From Planctomycetota bacterium (lineage in GTDB: Bacteria > Planctomycetota > Phycisphaerae > Phycisphaerales > SM1A02): 21,819 nt of DNA. Below the pieces are notes generated by a model. It did not search any database. It saw only the letters and a program-made list of their open reading frames with translations, and was not told the DNA's origin. A program made the translations under genes and the position numbers. Below are positions 15,710 through 21,819 of the stretch, one piece after another (position 1 is the first letter of the stretch; each line of letters opens with the position of its first letter). The DNA lies in the NCBI GenBank assembly GCA_027295435.1, contig JAPUKX010000043.1, positions 1-21,819 of the forward strand. Direction: 5' to 3'.

Positions 15710-16500
15710 GGCTCAATCACCTCCTCGACTCTGCTGTCGGCCTCACCATCTTTGGGTTGTTGGGGCGTCTCCTGCGGCTCGCCCTGATCCGGGGCGAACC
15801 AATCAGGCTCGTCCTGCCGATCCATTTCATCCAGCGGATGCGATTGACCTTCGGCTTGGGCCAGCCGCTGGAAACTCGGCAAGCCCGTCCAGGGATTGAC
15901 CTGAAGCTTGCCCAGCCGGCCGTCTGCATCGCCGATCCACGCCGGTTCACCCAGCAGGGCGGAACCGTCGGGCAGGAACACCGCCAGGCGAATGCGCCGG
16001 CGCGGCTCGGACAGGCCGTCTCGAGGCTGACGGTCACCCTCGACGGCAGCAAGCCCACCTTCATCAAATCGAGGACCGCGGCCGGGGGGGCGATCCGTAA
16101 TCCACACCCCGTTCGCCAAGAGCCGAGAGGCCCAACCTTCCGGGATCAGCGGTTCGGGATCGGACTCCTCGTCACTAAACGACGGTGGATCATTGAGGCC
16201 ATCGTCGGCCGACCTGGCGGCTCGCCGGTACTGCCTTTGCTCAATGCCCCGCAGGCCGGCTCGAAAGAGACGAGCTTCGATCCGCGATGGAGGGCTGTAA
16301 TAGGTGACTTCGACCGGCTGACCGGCAGCCTGGGCGTGGGCTCTCCCCAGCAGCAACTGGTTGCGAGCAACTTCGGCGCTGGACTCAAACGCCCGCTCGC
16401 CGAAGCCTTTCAGGACGGTGGGAAGAGCCAGCGCCGCCATCGCCAACAGCAAGCCGATCGCCAGCAACAATTCCAGAAGTGTCAGGCCGCGCCGGTTCAT
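15706..16500 (-). CDS. gspH: GspH-like minor pseudopilin
   Basis: This 264-residue protein has a very short leader, MNRRG, then mature LTLLELLLAIGLLLAMAALALP with Glu at +5 and the helix-breaking Pro of type IV pilin-like proteins. The helix continues with RAFESSAEVARNQLLLGRAHA, which matches the GspH/FimT pattern of a long amphipathic helix before a beta domain (VEVTYYSP, RIEARLF). GspH is usually 160-200 residues. The extra length is a hydrophilic middle with many acidic residues and an acidic C-terminal tail. Gly precedes the cleavage site here, unlike in GspG, I and J. The gene starts 18 nt after the gspG stop and overlaps gspI by 4 nt. Confidence 0.77.
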   Translation of the reverse strand: MNRRGLTLLELLLAIGLLLAMAALALPTVLKGFGERAFESSAEVARNQLLLGRAHAQAAGQPVEVTYYSPPSRIEARLFRAGLRGIEQRQYRRAARSADDGLNDPPSFSDEESDPEPLIPEGWASRLLANGVWITDRPPGRGPRFDEGGLAAVEGDRQPRDGLSEPRRRIRLAVFLPDGSALLGEPAWIGDADGRLGKLQVNPWTGLPSFQRLAQAEGQSHPLDEMDRQDEPDWFAPDQGEPQETPQQPKDGEADSRVEEVIEP

Positions 16501-16518
16501 CGCAGGCGCCTTGGTTGA

Positions 16519-17055
16519 TCAGGATCCATCGCCGGTGACCGGAGGCGTAAAGTCGAGATCTTCGGGCAACTGACCCTCATCGTCGCGCAGCCGATCATGG
16601 TTGGTGATGTCGTCGGCGGTGTCTTGCTCTTTGTCCGGCCCGAGTGAAATGATGTCGTAGGCCAATCCCTCGATCTCACTTGGCTGGCGATAGATCCATT
16701 CGCTGCCCCAAGTGTCGCGCGGGTTTGGATTCTCCAGATGCGGCCCATTCCATCGCTGGGCCTCTTCCTCGTCTTCGATGGCGTCGCGGCTCCACAACGC
16801 GCGAAGTCCCTCCTCCTCAGTCGGGTAACGATTCATGGCCAGCTTGAAGTACTTCAGCGATGCGTCGAACTGATCGATCTGGGCTTGCATCAGGTTGATA
16901 TCCGCCTCTTCCTTTTTCGGGAGCAGATTGACGACCACCAGGCCGCCGATCGCCAGGAGAATCGCGATCACGATCAGAAGTTCGATGAGGGTGAAGGCCC
17001 GCCGGGCCCGCCTCGGCGAATCGTGGCGTCGTCGCTTGGTCAACACGGTGTGCAT
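16519..17055 (-). CDS. gspG: GspG major pseudopilin
   Basis: This is the main subunit of the T2SS pseudopilus. The leader ends RRARRA and the mature part starts FTLIELLIVIAILLAIGGLV with Glu at +5; Ala stands before the cleavage site. Family landmarks follow in order: MNRYPTEEEGLRALW, then NPRDTWGSEWIYRQPS, then YDIISLGPDKEQDTADDI. The last corresponds to the calcium-binding loop of GspG. It is 178 residues, about 30 more than usual, mostly an acidic C-terminal tail. The start is uncertain. The ATG at 17055 directly abuts a GGTGGAAGG ribosome site, while the GTG at 17046 sits 9 nt from it and may be the real start, three residues shorter. A 156-nt gap separates gspF and gspG. Confidence 0.92.
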   Translation of the reverse strand: MHTVLTKRRRHDSPRRARRAFTLIELLIVIAILLAIGGLVVVNLLPKKEEADINLMQAQIDQFDASLKYFKLAMNRYPTEEEGLRALWSRDAIEDEEEAQRWNGPHLENPNPRDTWGSEWIYRQPSEIEGLAYDIISLGPDKEQDTADDITNHDRLRDDEGQLPEDLDFTPPVTGDGS

Positions 17056-17211
17056 CCTTCCACCAGACGTATCAACTGAGAACCGAACCGCCCGCCCAAT
17101 CGCGGCGGCGCCGCAGGTGACAAAGACCCTAGTAGGGCCGCAGACTCGGCCCGGCAGACCACGGCCTTCTACTGATCCTACCGTCTACGGGCCGCAAAGA
17201 TGCCGTGCATC

Positions 17212-18402
17212 TCAGGTGGAAATGGCCGAGCTCAGTCGCAGCATCGGCACGATCAGGGCGATGAAGATAAAAAGCACCACCCCGGCCAGGACCAGCAACA
17301 GCAGCGGCTCCATCAGCCGCACGAACAGGCCAAGCATTCGATCGACGCGCGTCTCGATGGTCTGGGCAATGGTGAGGAGCACTTCGGGAAGGTTATTCGC
17401 CGACTCACCCACGGCGATCATCTCGGTCACGTCCTCAGCGATCATGCCGCTTTCGGCCAGGGGTGCGGCCAAGGGTTCGCCCGCCCGGACGGCTTCGATG
17501 GCTCGGTCGATCGCCTTGGTCAGCAAGACGTGACCTACGGCGCTGCGGCTGATCTGCATCGCGGACAGCATCGGCACCCCGTTGGCCAACAACGTGCCGA
17601 GGATTCGCGTAAATCGTGCCACCGCGAGACTGCTGATTAGGGTCCCCACCTTGGGTAGGCCAAGCTGCCAGCGGGCAACCGCCTGCCTCACCTGGGGCCG
17701 ACGCATCAACCAGGAATACGCCAGCGCCGCCCCCACCAGCAGCAGGAGCAAGATCAGCCAATAGTCGGTCAGCACCGTCGACGCCCCGAGTAAGATTCTT
17801 GTCGGCAGCGGCAGCTCAATGCGGCCGTAGAAATCCCCAAACCTGGGCACGAAGAACACCAACGCCGCCACCACAATCGCCAGTCCCACCGTCAGCAGCA
17901 ACACCGGGTAGATGAGGTTGCCGATGACTTTCGCCCGCATCTGCGCCTGGTTCTCCAGGAACGTGCCGAGCCGGCCGAGGACCTCTTCGAGGAATCCGCC
18001 CCGTTCACCGGCGCGAATCATGGCAACCTGGATCGGGGCGAAGACGTCCGCGTGCCTGGTCATGGCGTCGGCCAGACGCGATCCTTGGGCGAGGTCCTCG
18101 GCGATCGTGGCCATCACAGCGGCCAAGCGAGGGTTGGATTTGCTCTTCGCCAGCAGTCGCATCGCTCCAAGCAGTGGCATACCCACGCGCAGCAGATCGG
18201 ATAGCTGGCGATAGGCCGTGGCCAAGTGCTGCGACGACACTCTTCGTTTGAGGCGCGGTCCCTTATGAACCGGGCGGACTCGTACCGGCGCCAGATCCCG
18301 CCCCGCCAGGTCCGCCAGCACCGCCTGTTCGCTCGCCGCGGTCAGCGTGCCAACCACCCGCTGACCAGCCGGATCACGCGCGATGTACGAAAACGTCGTC
18401 AT
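17212..18402 (-). CDS. gspF: GspF inner-membrane platform protein
   Basis: This polytopic protein of the T2SS assembly platform has 396 residues, the usual GspF size. It begins MTTFSYIARDPAGQRVVGTL, the normal N terminus. The first T2SSF domain contains LSDLLRVGMPLLGAM and IRAGERGGFLEEVL. The second domain repeats this pattern (ILGTLLANGVPMLSAM, then IAVGESANNLPEVL). Three hydrophobic helices are visible: YPVLLLTVGLAIVVAALVFF, WLILLLLLVGAALAY and the C-terminal PLLLLVLAGVVLFIFIALIV. The frame is open to an upstream ATG at 18477, but those 25 residues are not family-like, so I start at 18402. It is the first gene of the visible operon; gspE, its usual upstream neighbour, is absent. Confidence 0.93.
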   Translation of the reverse strand: MTTFSYIARDPAGQRVVGTLTAASEQAVLADLAGRDLAPVRVRPVHKGPRLKRRVSSQHLATAYRQLSDLLRVGMPLLGAMRLLAKSKSNPRLAAVMATIAEDLAQGSRLADAMTRHADVFAPIQVAMIRAGERGGFLEEVLGRLGTFLENQAQMRAKVIGNLIYPVLLLTVGLAIVVAALVFFVPRFGDFYGRIELPLPTRILLGASTVLTDYWLILLLLLVGAALAYSWLMRRPQVRQAVARWQLGLPKVGTLISSLAVARFTRILGTLLANGVPMLSAMQISRSAVGHVLLTKAIDRAIEAVRAGEPLAAPLAESGMIAEDVTEMIAVGESANNLPEVLLTIAQTIETRVDRMLGLFVRLMEPLLLLVLAGVVLFIFIALIVPMLRLSSAIST

Positions 18403-18412
18403 CGTCGGCCCG

Positions 18413-18418
18413 ATTGTA
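18413..18418 (-). promoter_or_regulatory. Possible -10 element of the gsp operon
   Basis: The minus strand reads TACAAT here, one base from the consensus. It ends 10 nt before the gspF ATG, and I see no Shine-Dalgarno motif between them. If it is used, transcription would begin within a few bases of the start codon, giving a nearly leaderless gspF message. I find no good -35 box at 16-18 nt upstream, so this remains weak. Confidence 0.25.
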
Positions 18419-18467
18419 GGGTACCGCCGCTGCCCGTTTGGGTTGCAAGGAGCATACCCTGGCCGCG

Positions 18468-18497
18468 GCGGATGCATATCCGCGGAAACCCTTCCGC
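18468..18497. repeat. Two adjoining short hairpins between the acs remnant and gspF
   Basis: Two perfect inverted repeats lie side by side. The first is GCGGAT-GCAT-ATCCGC at 18468-18483. The second is GCGGAA-ACCC-TTCCGC at 18482-18497; they share two bases. They lie directly after the stop of the decayed acs 3' copy in the minus direction. There is no following T-run, so they do not form a standard intrinsic terminator, though they could slow transcription or mark an old element boundary. Confidence 0.4.
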
Positions 18498-18501
18498 TGT
18501 C

Positions 18502-18590
18502 TCACAACGTCGTGATCTGCTGCTTCGTGTCGGCGCCAGTGGGAATCTGGCAGAGAATCTGGCGCATGATCTTGACGCTACACGTCCCAA
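18502..18590 (-). pseudogene. Decayed copy of the acs 3' end
   Basis: The minus strand here translates as SVKIMRQILCQIPTG followed by ADTKQQITTL and a TGA at 18504-18502. The C terminus of the intact acs 500 bp away reads SGKIMRRLLRDIAAG followed by TDTKQDTTTL. About two thirds of the 70 bases aligned by eye are identical, with no gaps, and the opening 12 bases (AAGATCATGCGC) match fully. The remnant begins abruptly and has no start codon or ATP-binding part. It is too short to be functional. The shared TDTKQ-type tail is not what E. coli Acs has, which points to a local duplication or to a second acs-like gene of the same lineage that was deleted. Confidence 0.72.
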
Positions 18591-18601
18591 GGGGGCACTG
18601 T

Positions 18602-18844
18602 TCAAGCTGCAACGACTGGAATCGTCCGAACCTGAGAAGCCTCTTGGGGGTTCTCTGCCGCGCGCTCGGCACGCTTCACAATCTCGGCGGGAAAGTAGCA
18701 ATGACCACAACGATCGCATTTGCCGATAACAACGCCGTCCAGTAGCACCAGTCCACCGCGCACATGGATGGGCTCAGCCTTGGCAACGATGGGCTGGACG
18801 GTACCCGTACAAAAATCGCAACGATGTGGCTGATACTTGCTCAT
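18602..18844 (-). CDS. YgiT-type zinc-finger protein
   Basis: This small protein of 80 residues has two zinc-binding knuckles: CDFC (Cys9, Cys12) and CDRCGHCY (Cys43, Cys46, with Cys49 as an extra). The spacing, the central strands PIHVRGGLVLLDGVVIGKC and the closing YFPAEIV match the YgiT-type (MqsA N-terminal-like) zinc-finger family. Members of that family are often antitoxins or regulators paired with a small toxin such as a DUF4258 protein. No such partner is visible on either side, and the DNA-binding HTH part of full MqsA is missing, so its role is open. The ATG at 18844 has only a weak ribosome site. The gene sits between a decayed acs 3' end and the intact acs, which suggests it arrived by insertion. 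Confidence 0.75.
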   Translation of the reverse strand: MSKYQPHRCDFCTGTVQPIVAKAEPIHVRGGLVLLDGVVIGKCDRCGHCYFPAEIVKRAERAAENPQEASQVRTIPVVAA

Positions 18845-18971
18845 TGCTAAGACTCATCATAGCGAACCCCGGCGGGGAGCGCGGGTCGCGCTCGTCGATC
18901 ACAGCCCATCTCACCACGGCGGTGGGCGGTCTTGTTTCCCTTGATGCCTTGGCGCCTCGATGCCTTCCCCC

Positions 18972-21005
18972 TCACCCTTCTTCGCTCTCGCGCAGGCGGG
19001 CGAGTACGGAGATATCTTCCAGCGTGGTGGTGTCCTGTTTCGTATCGGTGCCGGCGGCGATGTCGCGCAAGAGCCTGCGCATGATCTTGCCCGATCGCGT
19101 CTTGGGAAGGGCATCAGTAAAGCGGATCAGGTCCGGCCGAGCGATCGCGCCGATTTCCTTGCCCACATGATGGAAAAGCTCATCGCGCAGCGCCGGGCTG
19201 GGACTGTGGCCTTGGTCGAGCGTGACAAACGCAGCGATGGCGGTGCCCTTGATCTCGTGGGGCATGCCGACCACCGCGGCCTCCACCACCGCCGGGTGAC
19301 TGACCAGAGCAGACTCAATCTCCATCGTGCCGAGGCGATGGCCGGCAACGTTGATCACATCATCGACCCGGCCCATGATCCAAAAGTAGCCGCGCTCATC
19401 ACGTCGAGCCCCGTCGCCGGTCAGGTAGGCACCGGGAATCCGCGAGAAATACGTGTCGATGAACCGCTGGCGGTCGCCGAAGATTCCCCGCAGCATACCC
19501 GGCCAGGGCGTGCGAATGACCAGGAGTCCGCCGACGTTGGCCGGCTGCTCTTCGCCCTGCTCATTGACCACCGCAGCGTCGATACCAAAGAACGGAAGCG
19601 TGCAACTTCCAGGCACGGCCGGCGTCGCCCCGGGCATCGGCATGATCAATTGTCCGCCGGTCTCCGTCTGCCACCACGTATCGACAATCGGGCAGCGCTC
19701 CGAGCCGATGACTCGGCGGTACCACATCCACGCTTCAGGGTTGATCGGCTCACCCACCGTACCGAGCAGTTTCAGACTGGATAGATCGTGCTTGCGCGGG
19801 TGCTCATCGCCCCACTTCATAAAGGCGCGAATCGCCGTCGGAGCAGTATAGAACTGCGTGATCCTGTGGCGCTCGACGATGTCCCAGAAGCGGTCCTCGG
19901 CTGGAAAGTTCGGCGCCCCTTCATACATGAAGCTCGGCACGCGAGTCGGCAGAATGCCATAGACAATGTAACTGTGCCCGGTGACCCAGCCGATGTCAGC
20001 GGTGCACCAGTAGACCTGCCCGCGGTCCGGCACGAGATTGAACACATACTTGCTCGTGAGGTAGGTGTAAACCATGTACCCGCCGGTCGTGTGGACGATG
20101 CCCTTGGGCTTGCCGGTCGAGCCGGAGGTGTAGAGCAAGAAGAGCATGTCCTCACTGTCCATCGCTTCGCAGGGGCAGTCGTCGGACGCCACGGCCGTCA
20201 GCTCGTGCCACCAATGATCGCGCCCCTTGGTCCAGGCGATGTCGTTGCCGCAGCGCTTCAACACGATCACCGTCTCGATGAGTCCGGTCATGCCGGCCGC
20301 GGCATCAACGTTGGCTTTGAGCGGCACGATCTTGCCTCGCCGCCAGCCGCCATCGGCCGTGACGATGACTCGGCTCTTGGCGTCCTGAACCCGGTCAACG
20401 ATCGCCTGGCTGGAGAACCCGCCAAAGATCACCGAATGAACGGCCCCGATGCGGGCACAGGCGAGCATGGCGATCGCTAACTGGGGCACCATGCCCATGT
20501 ACAGCGTCACCACATCGCCCTTCCGCACGCCGAGCTTCTTGAGCACGTTCGCAAACCTGCTCACCTCGCGCAGCAGGTCGTTGTAGGTGAGCCTGCGAAT
20601 CTCAGGGAAGGCTTGAGGCCTTTCCGCCTGCTGCGGAAAGGCTTGGGGGGCAGAGGTGGGTTCACCTTCCCAGATGATCGCCACTTGGTCGCCGAAGCCG
20701 TTGTTGACCTGCCGATCAACACAGTTGTGGCAGATATTCGTCTTGCCGCCGAGAAACCATTTCGCATCCGGCTCCTTCCATTGGAGCACCTTGGTCCATT
20801 TCTCGAACCAGTCAAGCTCTTGGGCAAACTCGGCCCAGAAGCCTTCCGGGTCCTTGATTGAGCGGGCGTACATCTCGCGATACTGCTGCATCGAGGAGAT
20901 ATACGCCCCGCCGATGGATTCGCTGAACCCCCCCGGCGGCTCGAACACCCGCTCCTCGTGAAGGACAGACTCGATACTGCTCGTGTCTCCAATCCTCTCG
21001 GACAT
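18972..21005 (-). CDS. acs: Acetyl-CoA synthetase (AMP-forming)
   Basis: This cytoplasmic enzyme activates acetate with ATP and CoA through acetyl-AMP. It has 677 residues against about 650 in typical Acs. The ATP-binding P-loop YTSGSTGKPKG is at 292-302. Further family landmarks are FGGFSSQAIVDRV (194-206), WWQTETGG, YLTGDGA, and GRVDDVINVAGHR at the hinge to the C-terminal lid. PKTRSGKIMRR near the end places the catalytic lysine at residue 640, the site acetylated by Pat-type enzymes in other bacteria. The ATG at 21005 follows GGAGAGG at about 7 nt. Residues about 116-134 (PTSAPQAFP, then QQAERPQAFP) are an insertion relative to the family, encoded by a palindromic DNA element. The rest is conserved, so the enzyme is probably active. 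Confidence 0.95.
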   Translation of the reverse strand: MSERIGDTSSIESVLHEERVFEPPGGFSESIGGAYISSMQQYREMYARSIKDPEGFWAEFAQELDWFEKWTKVLQWKEPDAKWFLGGKTNICHNCVDRQVNNGFGDQVAIIWEGEPTSAPQAFPQQAERPQAFPEIRRLTYNDLLREVSRFANVLKKLGVRKGDVVTLYMGMVPQLAIAMLACARIGAVHSVIFGGFSSQAIVDRVQDAKSRVIVTADGGWRRGKIVPLKANVDAAAGMTGLIETVIVLKRCGNDIAWTKGRDHWWHELTAVASDDCPCEAMDSEDMLFLLYTSGSTGKPKGIVHTTGGYMVYTYLTSKYVFNLVPDRGQVYWCTADIGWVTGHSYIVYGILPTRVPSFMYEGAPNFPAEDRFWDIVERHRITQFYTAPTAIRAFMKWGDEHPRKHDLSSLKLLGTVGEPINPEAWMWYRRVIGSERCPIVDTWWQTETGGQLIMPMPGATPAVPGSCTLPFFGIDAAVVNEQGEEQPANVGGLLVIRTPWPGMLRGIFGDRQRFIDTYFSRIPGAYLTGDGARRDERGYFWIMGRVDDVINVAGHRLGTMEIESALVSHPAVVEAAVVGMPHEIKGTAIAAFVTLDQGHSPSPALRDELFHHVGKEIGAIARPDLIRFTDALPKTRSGKIMRRLLRDIAAGTDTKQDTTTLEDISVLARLRESEEG
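20601..20650. repeat. Palindromic insertion inside acs
   Basis: Plus strand 20618-20642 reads GCCTTTCCGC, a 5-nt loop CTGCT, then GCGGAAAGGC: a perfect 10-bp inverted repeat. A second, shorter inverted repeat overlaps it on the left (AAGGC-TTGAG-GCCTT at 20608-20622). The word AAGGCTTG occurs on both sides, at 20608 and 20638. The segment is in frame and encodes PQAFP twice in acs, at a place where other Acs proteins have a short surface loop. Confidence 0.7.
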
Positions 21006-21288
21006 GGCGAGACCTCTCCAAGCGTCAGGAAAACGATCACTCTAGCCGATGTCTTGGTACGACAAAAGGATGCTGCCCCGGGCCTCCAGCGCATCGTCGA
21101 CCTCGGAAACGATCCGAATCATCGATTCAGATGGTGGGTTCGCGAGGTTGCTCTCCAGACTGAACCGAACCAGTCGCGCCGCGCTCAGCAAGACGAGACC
21201 GCATTGGAGTGTCGGGCGCCCATGGGTATGCACCCGCGGCTGCAAACCTCATCCTCCGCTGCGGCCTCTGCCACTGCGCGGTGAGCTC

Positions 21289-21819
21289 CTACCTCTGGCG
21301 GCGTTTACTGCGGCGGGGTTGTTTGGAGCGTTTGTGCTTGCCTTTGGCGCGGCTGGGGCGCTGCTTCGACGCAGCTCGATCAACTTGCTGGGGCAGTAGG
21401 GTGAGTTGCAGGTCGAGGTGCCGAGAGGCGAGATCGACGCGCAGGATCTGGACGGTCACGATGTCGCCGATGCCCAGGGAGGCGCCGCTGCGCTGGGCGA
21501 CGATTCGGCCCGTCCGCTCATCGGCGGTCCACCGATCAGCACGGCCGGCGGACTGGGGCATGTCCTGCATCCGGACCATCCCCTCGACGAGGAACCGCTC
21601 GATCGAAACGAACAGTCCATTGCTGGTAATGCCCGTCACGACGCCGGGCAACTCATCGCCTAGGTGATGCTCGGCGAGGAACTGCATCACCAGGAAGTCG
21701 CGCAGCTCGCGTTCCGCCGCGTTGGCTTCGATCTCGGTCTCACTACAGTGCCGGCCAAGCTGGATCAACTGGGCCTCGTCAGCAACACGATCGTCATCGG
21801 CGAGTCGCTTACCAAGCTC
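21289..21819 (-). CDS. rnr: RNase R-like exoribonuclease, C-terminal part; 5' end beyond the window
   Basis: The frame enters at the right edge and ends at a TAG at 21291-21289, giving 176 visible residues. It opens with LIQLGRHCSETEIEANAAERELRDF, the conserved end of the RNB catalytic domain, in which the HCS-x-(T)-E and A-ER motifs are typical of RNase R. An S1 RNA-binding domain follows: LPGVVTGITSNGLFVSIERFLVEGMVRMQDM, then LGIGDIVTVQILRVDLASRHLDLQL. The protein closes with about 25 very basic residues (KGKHKRSKQPRRSKRR), as in many RNase R enzymes. The catalytic Asp residues lie off the edge. RNase R and RNase II are hard to separate from this part, but the basic tail favours RNase R. 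Confidence 0.9.
   Translation of the reverse strand, partial: ELGKRLADDDRVADEAQLIQLGRHCSETEIEANAAERELRDFLVMQFLAEHHLGDELPGVVTGITSNGLFVSIERFLVEGMVRMQDMPQSAGRADRWTADERTGRIVAQRSGASLGIGDIVTVQILRVDLASRHLDLQLTLLPQQVDRAASKQRPSRAKGKHKRSKQPRRSKRRQR

Noticed and set aside
18403..18477. Upstream ATG for gspF adding 25 residues
   Set aside because: GspF proteins normally begin with the M-x-x-F-x-Y pattern seen at 18402. The extension is Pro-rich and unlike the family.
18399..18719. A 106-codon minus-strand frame overlapping the YgiT gene, as a possible toxin partner
   Set aside because: It overlaps the YgiT gene in another frame and the gspF start, is Arg/Ser-rich, and resembles no toxin family.
18881..18925. 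Short inverted repeats between the YgiT gene and acs as an intrinsic terminator
   Set aside because: The stems (such as AGCGCG-GGT-CGCGCT) have no T-run on either side, so they do not meet the pattern.
21042..21245. A 67-codon minus-strand frame between rnr and acs
   Set aside because: It starts with TTG, has no evident ribosome site, and shows no recognisable domain or hydrophobic pattern.

Overview
The window reads as a GC-rich bacterial chromosome segment in which every supported gene lies on the minus strand. From right to left, which is the direction of transcription, it holds the 3' end of an RNase R gene, an acetyl-CoA synthetase gene (acs), a small YgiT-type zinc-finger gene, and a type II secretion system (T2SS) operon in the order gspF-G-H-I-J-K-L-M-D. 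The layout suggests Planctomycetota or a related phylum. The grounds are the pseudopilin leaders of the RRAFTL[IL]E type, the very large secretin and the GC-rich codons. This is inference; no marker gene in the window fixes the lineage.

Region 1-10271 is a single open frame that runs off the left edge. It encodes a secretin (GspD) of at least about 3,423 residues. It begins with a Sec signal peptide and an N0-like domain. After these I count about 37 consecutive secretin N-domain modules, with the signature [TS]N[ST]-[LIV]-[LIV]-[IV], and then the start of the membrane pore domain. Ordinary GspD proteins have three such modules in about 650-700 residues. I checked the signature in register at 35 of the 37 modules and located the other two approximately. 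All of the checked ones lie in the same frame as the start codon and the pore domain. This giant secretin is the main find of the window.

Region 10321-18402 carries the inner-membrane platform and the pseudopilins: GspF, major pseudopilin GspG, minor pseudopilins GspH, I, J and K, a GspL-like PilM/PilN-type protein, and a GspM-like protein that ends in a GspC/PilP-like homology region. Several genes overlap by four bases (ATGA or GTGA), which implies one translationally coupled operon. The assembly ATPase GspE, a separate GspC and the prepilin peptidase are absent here.

Region 18403-21288 contains a roughly 90-bp decayed copy of the acs 3' end just upstream of gspF, followed by the YgiT-type gene and then the intact acs. 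The acs gene carries an in-frame palindromic insertion. The 283 bases between acs and the RNase R gene show no convincing gene or terminator. Nothing in the window looks like a tRNA, rRNA, CRISPR array or insertion sequence.
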